Shown here in pieces: positions 15,641-26,600 of a stretch of 62,851 nt of DNA. Under the pieces are notes generated by a model, which searched no databases, had not been told where the DNA came from, and saw only the letters and a list, made by a program, of their open reading frames with translations. Location: NCBI GenBank assembly GCA_015061845.1, contig SUVT01000004.1, positions 1-62,851 of the forward strand, written 5' to 3'. The first letter of the stretch is position 1. Every line of letters begins with the position of its first letter. Made by a program: the position numbers and the translations under genes. The stretch comes from Lentisphaerota bacterium (GTDB lineage: Bacteria > Verrucomicrobiota > Lentisphaeria > Victivallales > UBA1829).

Positions 15641-16666
15641 ATGGCTGAAAATGCGCTCCCCATTCCTGAAAAACTGGAAATTGAGGAAAGTACAGCGACT
15701 GACAGATATGTAAAATTCACTGCGCAGCCGTTTCAGAGCGGATTCGGACACACTGTTGGAAATGCACTCCGCAGAGTGCTTCTCTCCTCATTGGAAGGTT
15801 CCGCCATCTCCGCAGTAAGAATTGATGGATTCCCCCACGAGTTCACAACTATTCCCAACGTTGTAGAAGACGGAACGGAAATCATTGTGAACCTGAAGAA
15901 GGTTTCCCTGATCCTGAACGCTGAAGGTCCCAAGACCTTTGAAATCCGCAAGAATAAAGCCGGTGTTGTTACAGCCGGTGATATTTCCACGGATGGCATC
16001 CTGACGGTTCTCAATCCTGAACAGGTCATTTGTACCCTTGACAAGGATACTGATTTCCGCGCTGAAATCGAAGTCAAGAACGGTCGTGGATGGACTCCCG
16101 CAGAACAGAATAAGCTGGAATTCCCGAAGGACACTCCTCTTGGAACGATTGCCATCGACAGTCTCTTCAGCCCTGTCACACATGTCCGTTACCAGGTTGA
16201 AGCAACCCGTCTGGGTGCAAAAACCGATATGGACAGACTCGTGCTGGAAGTTGAAACAGATGGCCGCGTCACCGCAAAGGATGCTCTCGAAAAGGCTGCA
16301 AAGATCCTCAGAGACCATCTCAATCCCTTCCTCGGAAGCGATGTCGCACGTCCCGCAGCTCCCGCTGATCCCGATGTCATGCGCCAGTATCAGCAGTTCA
16401 TCAAGCCTGTTGAGGTCCTCGACCTCTCTGTCCGTGCTATGAACTGTCTTAACAATGCGAATATCAAATTGCTCGGTGAACTCTGCACCAAGTCTGAATC
16501 CAGAATGCTGAAGTTCCGTAACTTCGGTAAGAAATCTCTGGAAGAGATCAAAGAAAAGCTCGCCGCGATGAACCTCTCTCTTGGAATGACCTTCAAGAAG
16601 GAAGTCGCAGACCTGATCAATGCAGATGCCGAACAACTTAAAAACTCTAAGAAAGAGGAGGCTTGA
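15641..16666 (+). CDS. rpoA: DNA-directed RNA polymerase subunit alpha
   Basis: 341 residues from the ATG at 15641, which has GGAGGA 8 bases upstream; the in-frame ATG at 15626 has no such site. The N-terminal dimerisation domain carries FGHTVGNALRRVLLSSLEGSAI. The C-terminal domain (about 255-325) shows the helix-hairpin-helix DNA- and activator-binding pattern (CLNNANIKLLGEL, FGKKSLEEIKEKL). It is followed 5 bases later by rplQ. Confidence 0.97.
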   Translation: MAENALPIPEKLEIEESTATDRYVKFTAQPFQSGFGHTVGNALRRVLLSSLEGSAISAVRIDGFPHEFTTIPNVVEDGTEIIVNLKKVSLILNAEGPKTFEIRKNKAGVVTAGDISTDGILTVLNPEQVICTLDKDTDFRAEIEVKNGRGWTPAEQNKLEFPKDTPLGTIAIDSLFSPVTHVRYQVEATRLGAKTDMDRLVLEVETDGRVTAKDALEKAAKILRDHLNPFLGSDVARPAAPADPDVMRQYQQFIKPVEVLDLSVRAMNCLNNANIKLLGELCTKSESRMLKFRNFGKKSLEEIKEKLAAMNLSLGMTFKKEVADLINADAEQLKNSKKEEA

Positions 16667-16671
16667 CACTT

Positions 16672-17088
16672 ATGCGTCACCTGAAACATACAGCTAAGCT
16701 CGGCCGTAACTGCGGTCACAGAAAAGCTTTGCTCGTCAACCTTGCCTGCTCCATCCTCGAACATGAACAGGTCAAGACCACTGTTACCAGAGCAAAAGAA
16801 GTCCGCATTCTCGTGGACAAGCTCATCACCCTCGGTAAGGCTGGCACCCCCCACGCACGCCGCCTTGCTGCTGCCAGAATGAAGATCAACACCGAAGCCG
16901 GTAAACTTCAGTCCAAGAAGATGGTTCTCGATAAACTCTTCTCCGATCTGGCTCAGCGTTATGCAACCCGTAACGGCGGATACACCCGTATCATCCGTAT
17001 CGGTCACCGCATCGGTGATGCTGCTGAAGCATGTCTGATCCAGCTCGTCGAAGCTGCTCCGGCTGCTGAAGAAGCAAAAGCTGAATAA
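16672..17088 (+). CDS. rplQ: 50S ribosomal protein L17
   Basis: 138 residues from ATG 16672 (MRHLKHTAKLGRNCGHRKALL). It contains the family's TTVTRAKEVR and GGYTRIIRIGHRIGDAA segments, plus a short acidic Ala/Glu tail. It is the last gene of the operon and is followed by a strong terminator. Confidence 0.97.
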   Translation: MRHLKHTAKLGRNCGHRKALLVNLACSILEHEQVKTTVTRAKEVRILVDKLITLGKAGTPHARRLAAARMKINTEAGKLQSKKMVLDKLFSDLAQRYATRNGGYTRIIRIGHRIGDAAEACLIQLVEAAPAAEEAKAE

Positions 17089-17106
17089 GCTTTACACCAA
17101 TCATTA

Positions 17107-17140
17107 ACGGCATGGTAGAAATACCATGCCGTTTTTTTTT
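17107..17140 (+). terminator. Intrinsic terminator after rplQ
   Basis: A perfect 11-bp stem ACGGCATGGTA/TACCATGCCGT (17107-17117 and 17122-17132) with a GAAA loop, followed by a run of nine T. It ends the ribosomal operon cleanly before the next promoter. Confidence 0.95.
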
Positions 17141-17172
17141 GCACAAAAAAGCTCTTTTTTTCATTTTACCTC

Positions 17173-17228
17173 TTGACAATTATCCGACAATATGCTATAA
17201 TATAAATAAATTGTTGGGTAATTGTTGG
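17173..17228 (+). promoter_or_regulatory. Consensus promoter overlapped by an operator-like inverted repeat
   Basis: A perfect TTGACA (17173-17178) and TATAAT (17196-17201) are 17 bases apart, with TATGC before the -10. GACAATTATCCGACAAT (17175-17191) overlaps the -35 spacer, and its inverse ATTGTTGGGTAATTGTT (17210-17226) covers the start region, matching at 14 of 17 positions. Each arm holds two ACAAT half-sites 11 bases apart. Such a strong promoter sandwiched by an inverted repeat suggests repression, most simply by the GntR-type protein encoded next. Confidence 0.75.
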
Positions 17229-17235
17229 AAATATT

Positions 17236-18297
17236 ATGGAAACAGCGCGATTAAAACAGGATGTAATAGCAGAAACCGTCAGAGGATGGATCCTGCAGGG
17301 GAAGTATTCTCCCGGAGAGAAACTGCCGACAGATTCTGAGTTGGCGATGCAGTTCAATGTAAACCGCTGTACCGTAGCAGCAGGCTTGAGTCAATTATCA
17401 GAAGAGAATCTGATCGACCGGGCGCCGAAGCGTGGTTCTGTTGTCAAACGCCGGGATCATCTTCTGCGGACAAATGCGGTTTCTCTGGTTGCTCCGTTGA
17501 GCGGAGAGACCTACTCAACACTTATCACAAAAATCAATGAACTTCTTCAGGAGCATGATCTTTTTCCGATCCTGATGGATGAAAAGCTGATCAACAAGCA
17601 GGAAGAAGTTTCCAAATTCATGCACAAAGTGGTCAAAAAGAGCTGTCCTTACGGAAATCTTGTTCTGGGGGACTGTTTTCCTTATGAAGATATGAATAAG
17701 CCGCCGTTTACGCTTTTTACGACGGTATTTCTGCTGCGTTATCACTACTTTGAAGAGTTCCCCCATGCGAAATATGCGCTGCTGGATTATGAGGACATGG
17801 GGCGGCAGGTCGTAGAATATTTTGCGGAACGGAACATCAAACGGATTCTTTATCCTGCGATCCCGGAAATTGTTTTCAGGGGTGCATGGTCATCACAGCA
17901 GGTTATGCTTTTGAATCACATTTTGAAATATGCGGAAAAAGCCGGATTGGAAGTGGACACTTCATTTTTCTGGAGAACGCATGGGGGCGCAGATATTGAT
18001 GTTGTTCTATCCATGGCAATGGAACAGTCGAAGGTCTCCACTGGCTTTTTCTCATGGAGTGACTGGGTTCTGGGGAAGGGAGTCTTCCCTGTTCTGCAGG
18101 AAATGGGATATGATCCAATGAAAGATTTTTCGGTTCTCGGGAACTTCAATACGCATGTTTCGGAAGAGTTTGGTTTTGATACCTTTGACCAGAGAGTTGA
18201 AGAGATCGCCAGAATCGGTGTGGATATGCTGACAGAACAAATCGACGAAAGAAAGGTTCTTCTTCCGCCGAAGTTGATTTGCCGATCCGGTAAATAA
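17236..18297 (+). CDS. GntR-type transcriptional regulator with sugar-sensing-like domain
   Basis: 353 residues. The N-terminal winged helix-turn-helix (about 8-75) is of GntR type (GKYSPGEKLPTDSELAMQFNVNRCTV). The rest resembles the LacI/periplasmic-binding fold used for sugar sensing in AraR-like regulators, but is too divergent to name a ligand. It heads a long plus-strand run of secreted glycan-active proteins with no terminator seen between, so it probably controls them and itself through the inverted repeat at 17175-17226. Confidence 0.85.
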   Translation: METARLKQDVIAETVRGWILQGKYSPGEKLPTDSELAMQFNVNRCTVAAGLSQLSEENLIDRAPKRGSVVKRRDHLLRTNAVSLVAPLSGETYSTLITKINELLQEHDLFPILMDEKLINKQEEVSKFMHKVVKKSCPYGNLVLGDCFPYEDMNKPPFTLFTTVFLLRYHYFEEFPHAKYALLDYEDMGRQVVEYFAERNIKRILYPAIPEIVFRGAWSSQQVMLLNHILKYAEKAGLEVDTSFFWRTHGGADIDVVLSMAMEQSKVSTGFFSWSDWVLGKGVFPVLQEMGYDPMKDFSVLGNFNTHVSEEFGFDTFDQRVEEIARIGVDMLTEQIDERKVLLPPKLICRSGK

Positions 18298-18364
18298 CAA
18301 AATAAAAGAAAAAAATCTATATACTATTGACTGAATAATCCAACCAAAAAGGAAGGAGCTGATT

Positions 18365-18964
18365 ATGAACGTCAAGATATTGTTGTGTGCTGCAGCTGCA
18401 GTAATGGGATCCGTTGTACTTGCACAGGAAAACGGAAAGGTCGTCTTCAAAGAAGATTTTGAAAAGGCGAAAGTAAACAATCAGGGAAAGCTGACTGTTC
18501 CGGCGTGGTATTCCCCCATCAAGCTGAAAGAAGGACATGAAGTTTCCGTTACCCGGGAAAAACTGAATGTGCGCAATGGAAAATTTGCCGGAAAGTATGT
18601 GAACCTGAACGAAAAAGTTTCCATCTACATGCTCCACGAAACCGGAGTGATCAATCTGGAAAACTCAGCGAACAAGAAACTGGAACTTTCTGTTAACGTC
18701 AAAGGAACCGGCGGTGTTGTAATTGCCTGTGTCTTTTACGCAAACGGAGAATTTCTCCGTTCAGCCGGAGTCGCAGCGGTTCCCGGAAAACAGGCTCTTC
18801 CCACCTCCAGAAAGCCCTTTGACGATGCAGACTGGACCACTTGTTATGGTCAGATCGCAAAGATTCCGGCAGATGCGAAGAACTGCAAAGTTGCGATTTT
18901 TGTAAGTCCGAAATCTGAAATTTTCCTTGATGACCTGGAAATAAAACTGGTCGACAAGAAGTAA
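18365..18964 (+). CDS. Secreted beta-sandwich-like protein, possible carbohydrate-binding module
   Basis: 199 residues with a signal peptide (MNVKILLCAAAAVMGSVVLAQ, cut near residue 20). The mature part reads like a single beta-sandwich: VVFKEDFEKAK at the start and IFLDDLEIKLVDKK at the end, the pattern seen in family-4/jelly-roll carbohydrate-binding modules. No catalytic motif is visible. AAGGAAGGAG lies before the ATG. As first structural gene of the glycan operon it may bind the substrate; this is inferred from fold and context. Confidence 0.75.
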   Translation: MNVKILLCAAAAVMGSVVLAQENGKVVFKEDFEKAKVNNQGKLTVPAWYSPIKLKEGHEVSVTREKLNVRNGKFAGKYVNLNEKVSIYMLHETGVINLENSANKKLELSVNVKGTGGVVIACVFYANGEFLRSAGVAAVPGKQALPTSRKPFDDADWTTCYGQIAKIPADAKNCKVAIFVSPKSEIFLDDLEIKLVDKK

Positions 18965-19000
18965 CATTCCCTGTCTGAGTATAAGGAGTTCACCCCCGTC

Positions 19001-22000
19001 ATGAAACATTGCTATGTTTTCCTGTTGTTCTGTCTCGCATGGAACTTGTCAGCTGCGGTCAGCGTTATTCAGAAAGGCGATAATATCGTTCTGAAAAATG
19101 ATTATCTGGAAGCCGAGATCACGCCTGTGGGGGGAAGTCTCGCCCGTCTGGTCAACCGTGCAAACGGCACGGATCTGACAGCAAACAATCTTGAGTCAAA
19201 CAAGGCTGGCGGCGGTGCAAGGGACCGGCTTCTGCCGGGATATATGAAGTTTGCTCATAACAAGCATAAACTGCAGATCATGAAGAATACTCCGCAGGAA
19301 GCTGTTGTGCAGACATTTGTCCGGGGAACAGATGCGTTTTCCTTTGTGGAACTGACAAAAACTTATACTCTGACGGCGAAATCAGCCAGACTTGATATCA
19401 AAGTCGCTCTGCGGAACACTCCGGAAAGCATGGGCGACATTGATCTTACTTACGGCTCCCACAACTATTACGGGGTCACAGGCGGAAAAAACAGAGTCTT
19501 TATCCCCGTTCATAACGGGATCAAAAAGTATTTCCCGAGTGAAAAAGAAAATAAGAAATACAACAATATCCCTGCCCGCGGATGGATCGGTCTTGTTGAC
19601 GAAAAAGAGAGAGGTCTGGTGTCGATCTATGATCTTTCCTACAGCGACATTTCCTATTCCTGGCACTGCGGTGATAAAGCAAGGCTCCATACAGTTGAGT
19701 GGCAGCTGAAGGCATTTCCCACACCGGCAGGAGAGGTTTATACCGTGCAGCATGCGCTTGCCCTGCCCAATGGGTTGAAAGGGATTTCCGGAGCAGGTGC
19801 AGAGGCTGTCGGAGAAATCGTTGTTCCGGAAAAAGCTGTTCCCGGAAACGTAACGGCAAAAATCCGGCTTTACGGTTTGGAGAAACGGATTCTGAAATTA
19901 AAAGTCAGACTCGGAAAAGCGGAAAAAGTTCTTTCCTGTGCGATCCAGCCCGGGAAAATCACGGAACAGACCGTTACATTTTCATCGGTTCCAGCCGGAA
20001 CAGAATTTGTGATCTGCGATATTCTGGATGAAAAAGGCAAAAAGCTGTTTGATTTGTATGAAAAGGTCCAGATCGGCAGCAAGGTGACACCTGCAGAAAT
20101 GGCAGATTTCCCTGCAAGAAAGAAAATTACTGCCGGTGCAGATGTCTGGAACATTCCCCTTGACTGGCAAAAAGCATTGTCGCAGAAAACTGAATTTTCA
20201 TGGGGCAGGAACTCTGCTTATAAAACAATGAATGCGCTTGTGCTGATGCCTACGCTCGGTGTCAGAGATGCGATTGAACTTGCCAGACGCGTGGATATGA
20301 AAGTCACCTTCCCCACCATTTTCCCCGGTGGATGGCAGATGGCTTGGCGGGAGAAAGTTCTGCGTCCGGGCGAAACGGGAACGGATACGCTGAAAGAGTA
20401 TCTCGGTCAGAAGTATGATCTGTATCTCATCGGCGGAAGTTACCGTCCCAGCGGAGATGCCCACCTGAGCTGGAACAAATTACCACAGTCCACAAGAACA
20501 AAGATCCTGAACGATGTCAGAAACGGAGCTTCCCTGATCTACGTCAACCCCGATGGGCTTGATGCACAGCTGACCGGGATCCTGAAAACGTTGGATCAGG
20601 GTACGAAAGCGAAGTCGATCCTTGCCTCCTTTGACCTGGCGGCGGCACCGCTGTTTGAGAAGACAGTTATCCGCAGCGGAAACTATGGCAAAGGAAAGAT
20701 CTTTGTCATCAAATATCCTTTTGAAAAAGCGTTTCTGATGCCCTCTTCCATCAAATGGGCAGGCGGCACAAATCTTTTCCTTGCACACCGTTACGATTAC
20801 TATGATTATCAGTTTGCGGTGCTTGCGAAGCTGGTTCAGCACGCATCCGGCGCACCCGCAAGACCGATGATCTCTGCGGAATATGTTCCTGTCAGCAATA
20901 CGGTTAAATATACCTGTTCACCGGAGGCTGCCAAGGTTCAGTATGCAGTCTATAACCGTTACGGGGAATTGCTTGCTTCGGGAGATGTTCCGGCGAACGG
21001 CGGCACGATCAAACTTCCGGCTCTTCCAGTTGGAACAAACCGGCTCAAGCTCCGTGTTCTGAACAAACAGGACAAAGTTCTGGATTTTGCGTTCAAGAAC
21101 CTTAAGAAGCCCGGACTCACCATGATTCGTGATGTAAAGTGGGCAAAACTTCCGATCCATGCCGGAGACAAGGCACAGGGAATAGTCAGATATCTCGGTT
21201 CTCTGCCTGCCGGAGCTGAAATTCAGGTTGAAATTACGGATGCTGTCGGTCGGGTCGTCCACAGAAGCACCGGAGCGGAGTTTGTCTTCAACACTTCTGA
21301 TGCTCTGGTTCTTTCCCATGAGATCACGGCAAAAATCGTGAAAAACGGTGTTGTTCAGGAGATTTTCCGCAACAACTTTGCCGTTGTGGGAGCCGGACAG
21401 GAGAACTATTATCCGACTATGCTCTGGATCGCACACAGCAATGTTTCCGACTACTGCGCCCCGCTGTTTATGGATCTGTCGGCAAAATATGGCTTCTCGC
21501 TGATGTATTCCGGTTTCCCGAATGCACAGGAACTGCTGCCGCTGCAGTATTCCCCGCTGGAAGTTTCTTCCAACACTTACGCCGGGCTTTCCGGTGTATT
21601 GCGGGCGCAATCCACTGTAAAGCTGCAGAGTGTACCGAAGGCGCAGAAGATCCGGCAGCCCTGTTTGAATGATCCTGCCATTGCTCCGAAGCAGAAGGAT
21701 TTTGTCAAGTCTGCCTTGAATCTGCAGAAGAATTTCGGCAGTGAACGGTTCTTCAACATGGGCGACGAAATGAGTATTACCTGGTACACTGTGCCGGTGG
21801 ACATCTGTTTCTCCCAATATTGTCTGCCGAAGTTCAGAGAATATCTGAAGACGATCTATCCCTCTTTGGATGCACTGAACAAGCACTGGGAAACAGAATT
21901 CAAGAGCTGGGACAAAGTGATGCCCATGACCTTTGAAGAGGTTCTGACCCGCAGCAACGCCGCGCCGTGGAGTACCCACAGAGAGTTTATGGACAAACTC

Positions 22001-23614
22001 TTTGCTGACAATGTCAATATGCAGGCAGATGTCATCCGGAAGATCTTCCCGAAAGGCTATTACGGGCCCACAGGTCTGGAAGGAAGTCCCCATGTTTACG
22101 GCGGCGGTACAAACTTCAAACATATGCGGAAACTGACCATGCTTTCCGCTTATGGAGATGCCAGAATCCCTCTCTCCTTCGACCGGAAAAACCGGATGAT
22201 CATGTGTTATCGCGGCTACAAGAGAACGGAAATGTCCCAGCATATCAACTACTGGGAAGGGCTGTTTGCCGGGGAACGCGGTGCAAACCACTGGTACACC
22301 TGGAGTTTCTTCCAGCCGGATGTTGAACCCGCTGAAAAGAGAATGTTCTACAGTGATATCATGTGGGAACTCCGCTCCGGAATCGCGGCTCTGCTGGTCA
22401 ATTCCGACAAGTTCACCGATGAAGCGGCGATCCTTTATTCCCATCCCTCTGTCCGTTCCAACTTCATCAAAGAAGATAAGATGAATTTCTATGACAATCT
22501 TCTCTCCTTTGCGCGTTACTTTGAAGACCGTGCCGTGGGCTACCGTTTCATTCTTCCCGAAGAGTTGGAAGATGGAACGCTGAACAAATTCAAAGTTCTT
22601 GTTCTTCCGGAAGCCACGGCTCTTTCTGAAAAACAGGTACAGGCGATCCGTCAATTTGTGAAAAACGGCGGTACAGTCGTCGCAGACTATGAAGTCGCGC
22701 TGGAAGATGAATGGAACGTTCCGCAGTCAAAAGGAAAACTGGACGATCTGTTCGGTGTCCGTCAGAGATCTTACGGGCTTGCAAATATTGAACAGAAATC
22801 CGGGGCTGCAATCAAGAAATGCGGGAAAGTGAGAGTAACGACCGGAAAAGCTCATGGCACGCTCAGCGATGCTTTGAACCGGAAATATCCTGTCCTGATC
22901 ACCAATCAATCCGGAAAAGGAAAAACACTTTATCTGAACTTCCGGTTTGATTACGCCAAAGAACGGACTCTTGTGAACGATTCTTTGCGGACTCTGCTGG
23001 ATAAACATTTGATATTCCGGACGAAATACACTCCGCTGAAAACAATGGACGGCAAACCCGTCGGAAGAACCATGACTGTTTTCTATAACAATGGAAAGAA
23101 TACCTATATCGGACTTCTTCCTGATCTTCCGAAAGGAAACTGGGCGAAAGCAAAACCGGATGCACTGAACAAGTTTGCTTTCAAAGCCAAACTCACCCTG
23201 CCCGGAAAGAGCCATCTTTACAATGTGAGAACCGGAAAATATTACGGTTATACAGCGGTCTGCACACTGGACATGATCCCGGCTAAAGCTGTCATGCTTT
23301 CAAGTTTGCCCTACAAAGTTACCGGGCTGACTTTAAACTCTGCAAAGAGTGTCAAGCCGGGTTCTGCGGTAAAAGTTGCGGTATCTCTCAAGACATCCAG
23401 CGGAGCTGCCGGACATCATGTATTCCACCTGACCGTCAAGACACCTTCCGGAGAATTTCCGTGGTTCTTCCGTCAGACGAAAGAGACAGCAAACGGCAAA
23501 GCAGTTTTTGAAGTTCCGTTTGCCCTCAACGCCGCAGAAGGAACCTATGAGATCACAATAAAAGATGCTGCAACAAAAGTCACAGAAACGATCCGGATCC
23601 AGTGTAAAAAGTGA
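19001..23614 (+). CDS. Very large secreted glycoside-hydrolase-like protein (GH42/clan GH-A-like)
   Basis: 1537 residues with a signal peptide ending near SAA (residue 19). Residues about 20-280 look like a galactose-mutarotase-type beta-sandwich (EITPVGGSLARLVN). Around residue 910-1060 a beta/alpha-barrel segment carries NMGDEMSITW (about 918-927) and LDALNKHWETEFKSWDKV, the Trp-containing signature seen in GH42-like enzymes. Residues about 1190-1260 match the beta-galactosidase trimerisation/glutamine-amidotransferase-like fold (VLVLPEATALSEKQVQAIRQFVKNGGTVVAD). Beta-sandwich repeats end the protein. It is about twice the usual length of GH42. Substrate unknown. Next gene starts 15 bases later. 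Confidence 0.75.
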   Translation: MKHCYVFLLFCLAWNLSAAVSVIQKGDNIVLKNDYLEAEITPVGGSLARLVNRANGTDLTANNLESNKAGGGARDRLLPGYMKFAHNKHKLQIMKNTPQEAVVQTFVRGTDAFSFVELTKTYTLTAKSARLDIKVALRNTPESMGDIDLTYGSHNYYGVTGGKNRVFIPVHNGIKKYFPSEKENKKYNNIPARGWIGLVDEKERGLVSIYDLSYSDISYSWHCGDKARLHTVEWQLKAFPTPAGEVYTVQHALALPNGLKGISGAGAEAVGEIVVPEKAVPGNVTAKIRLYGLEKRILKLKVRLGKAEKVLSCAIQPGKITEQTVTFSSVPAGTEFVICDILDEKGKKLFDLYEKVQIGSKVTPAEMADFPARKKITAGADVWNIPLDWQKALSQKTEFSWGRNSAYKTMNALVLMPTLGVRDAIELARRVDMKVTFPTIFPGGWQMAWREKVLRPGETGTDTLKEYLGQKYDLYLIGGSYRPSGDAHLSWNKLPQSTRTKILNDVRNGASLIYVNPDGLDAQLTGILKTLDQGTKAKSILASFDLAAAPLFEKTVIRSGNYGKGKIFVIKYPFEKAFLMPSSIKWAGGTNLFLAHRYDYYDYQFAVLAKLVQHASGAPARPMISAEYVPVSNTVKYTCSPEAAKVQYAVYNRYGELLASGDVPANGGTIKLPALPVGTNRLKLRVLNKQDKVLDFAFKNLKKPGLTMIRDVKWAKLPIHAGDKAQGIVRYLGSLPAGAEIQVEITDAVGRVVHRSTGAEFVFNTSDALVLSHEITAKIVKNGVVQEIFRNNFAVVGAGQENYYPTMLWIAHSNVSDYCAPLFMDLSAKYGFSLMYSGFPNAQELLPLQYSPLEVSSNTYAGLSGVLRAQSTVKLQSVPKAQKIRQPCLNDPAIAPKQKDFVKSALNLQKNFGSERFFNMGDEMSITWYTVPVDICFSQYCLPKFREYLKTIYPSLDALNKHWETEFKSWDKVMPMTFEEVLTRSNAAPWSTHREFMDKLFADNVNMQADVIRKIFPKGYYGPTGLEGSPHVYGGGTNFKHMRKLTMLSAYGDARIPLSFDRKNRMIMCYRGYKRTEMSQHINYWEGLFAGERGANHWYTWSFFQPDVEPAEKRMFYSDIMWELRSGIAALLVNSDKFTDEAAILYSHPSVRSNFIKEDKMNFYDNLLSFARYFEDRAVGYRFILPEELEDGTLNKFKVLVLPEATALSEKQVQAIRQFVKNGGTVVADYEVALEDEWNVPQSKGKLDDLFGVRQRSYGLANIEQKSGAAIKKCGKVRVTTGKAHGTLSDALNRKYPVLITNQSGKGKTLYLNFRFDYAKERTLVNDSLRTLLDKHLIFRTKYTPLKTMDGKPVGRTMTVFYNNGKNTYIGLLPDLPKGNWAKAKPDALNKFAFKAKLTLPGKSHLYNVRTGKYYGYTAVCTLDMIPAKAVMLSSLPYKVTGLTLNSAKSVKPGSAVKVAVSLKTSSGAAGHHVFHLTVKTPSGEFPWFFRQTKETANGKAVFEVPFALNAAEGTYEITIKDAATKVTETIRIQCKK

Positions 23615-23629
23615 ATGGAGATTTTATAA

Positions 23630-26600
23630 ATGAAAGTAAAACACTTATTTTTGCAGAGAAAGAGCTGTTTAGTTCTGCTATTGCTTCTGGGGCTTGCATG
23701 TGAATCTTTTGCCTTGAGAGTTCAGGAACGGAACAGACCGGGAAAGAAAGATCCTGCCATTATTGACCGGGAAGTTTATGTGACTTCCGTTAATGGTGTC
23801 GATCACGGTTTTGCTGTCAGATACCGTCAGAAAGGCGGTTCTGCACAAGCTGTCAATGCCCTGGGATTTGATATTGGTTATCTTCCTACCGGAAACTGGT
23901 ATCAGGGCGGGTTCCTGAGAAATATCACCGTCAACGGAAAACAGATCAAACTTCAAAAATCCAAATATCCGGAAGTCATACGGGTTCTTTCCAACACACC
24001 GGAAAGAACAGTTCTCGGGGCAGCATTTGAAACCGAAGCAGGCGAACTGCAACTGACCATGGTTCTTCAGAAAGGGAAATATTACTCTTATGTAAAAATT
24101 GAGTTCATCAATCCGGTCAAGCCGATCAAAACACTTGAGTTCAACCTGTTGAATCATCCGGGGCATTACGACAAAAAGAAGCTGGCAAGAGTGATCCGGA
24201 CATCATCAAAAACCTTTGAGATGAAAAACACTTTTGCAGTGGATCACAAAGATGATAAGGGCTGGGCTTTCTTTGAAGATAAGAACGGTGGGGCATTCGG
24301 TCCAAGCGCATTCATGTATCTGCCGGAGCAGATAGACAAGGTGACATATTCCGTTTACATGAGCTATTTGCTGACAACAAAGGTCAAGCTCAAGCCGGGG
24401 AATAATACTGCCCATTTCCTTTTCTGGCATTTCCCCGCAAAGCAGTTCCCGAAGAATATGGCTTTGGATTACATGAAAAGTAAGACTGGAGAACTTTCAG
24501 CTGATTTGCGGAAACTGAGTTCCGAACAGCTCAAAGGCGGAACAAAAAACTCCGGCAATGATATTTCTTTCTATGAAATGAAAAAACTTGCAAAGCCGCC
24601 CGTTATTGACGGAAAATCTAATGACTCTGTCTGGCAGAATGTTCCATGGACAGGCTCTTTCTATTATCTGGGGACACCGGACAAAGCACAGCCGGAAACA
24701 AATTTCAAACTTGCTTACGATAACTCTTATTTCTACTTTTTGGTTGAATGTAAAGAACCGGATATCCGTTCCGTGCGGGCGAAAGTACCGCAGAATGCAA
24801 AACGGGATTCCAATACCTGGGAAGATGATTATGTGGAAATGTATATCTGTCCTTACGGTGAATTGGATAAATATTTCCAGTTCATCATCAACAGCAATGG
24901 TGCGATCTGGGACAGCAAAGTCGATAAAGCAGTGAGAGAGCGTTCCTGGAACAGCAATATCGAAGTAAAAGCTCTGACCGGAAAAGATGTCTGGTATGTA
25001 GAGGGCAGAATCCCTGTTAAGGATCTTGTGAAAGCAGACAAGAAAACGACAAGTCTCTGGCTCTTCAACATGACCCGGCAGCGGCTCGCTTCAGAGACAG
25101 GCAGAAATGCCGCATTAAAATGGAGTTCCTGGTCAAAGCTCCCCATTGCGAATACGAACACCACATCAGCATTCAATGTGCTTTCCGATTTCGATGCACC
25201 GTTTGCAAAACGTCCGGAAGCCTTTATGGCTGCTGATAATTATAAAGATCTTTTCCTGCAGAAATTTCCCATTCAATGCACCTTCCCGCGGGAAGAACTT
25301 TTTATCACCAACAATATGTATGCGCCAAACTTTGTCAAGATCAGGGACCAGCGCTGGCAATATAAAAACTATCTTGCAGGTTCCGGAAAATACCGGAAGA
25401 GAGAGGACTGGAAACAGTATCTTGATTCTCTCAAAATCCATGTCAGACTTCCGGACGGCTGCACATTGCTTACCGGAGAAACCGGGTTCCGGAGTATTTT
25501 CAGTGTAAAACAAGTCGGGAAAAATCATTATGTTCTCTCCCCGCTCAGAAAAGATTCCGATAACAAATGGCACAGAATCACTCACTGTTATTTTGACTAT
25601 GCCGCACTTTACATGAAGAGCACCCTTCCGGCAGGTTCAAAAGGGGTAATGGAAATCTGGGTGGAACAGGAGATAAATAAAGAAAAGCTCGTTACCGGAG
25701 TGACAAAATATCCCTTCACGGTGATTGAGTTCCCTGAAGTGAAACAGCTGAAACAGTTTGTTATCAATGTATGGCCCGATGTATTTTCTCTGTTCATTCC
25801 GGATTATGTCAGAAAGACAAAAGCCCTTGGTTTCAATTCCATTCCTCTCCGCTGGGACTGGGTGGAATATAACCACAAACGTTATCCCGGCGCAAAGAGC
25901 AAAGCCCTTGAAAATCACATCCGGAGCTTGGCGAAAGAAGCAAAAGCAAACGGCATGATGGTTGTCATTCACGACTCCACCATGGGTGAGTTCTATTCAT
26001 CCAAACAGGGTCGCTGGGGCAACACAAAATTCATGGATCCCGGTTTTACCGGACCGATCTATCAGAAAGAGATCAAAGATGTCAAAGAGATCGCCGAAGA
26101 ACTTGAGCCGGATCATCTCTTCATCGACTGCGAATATTTTGCCCATCACGGCAAGTTCGGGGAAAAGGAAATCTACTCCTGGGCGCCCGGGAAAGAACGA
26201 ATCCAGAAGTCCGGACTCTCTCTGAAAGGATACCTTTCCAGCTGCGGCGACCGTCTTGCAGGAGATGTGCGGAAAGCTCTTTATCTTCCCGGAAAACCAC
26301 GGATCAAAGTCGGATTCTACGGTACAGGCGGATGTTTCTATCTTCCCCATGTCCGTTTCCCCGGACGGGAAATGTTCGATTTAATCTTCAATATCCACAC
26401 GCTCTTGAAGAAAGATCTGGTCGATTACGCCATGCCGTCCCCGTATCACTCCGGTGAGATCGATGACCGTTATATTCTGTGTTTTTCCGAACTCCGGAAG
26501 AACATTGGCAATCAGCCGATCCTTCCCTGGGCGGCAGCCGGTTATCCGGTTCCGTTCAGCAAAGAGATGGTGCGGGATCAGTTCCTGGAAACCTGTGCAT

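Noticed and set aside
20918-22654. 578-codon minus-strand frame opposite the large secreted enzyme
   Set aside because: Antisense shadow created by codon bias; no ribosome site or recognisable domain.
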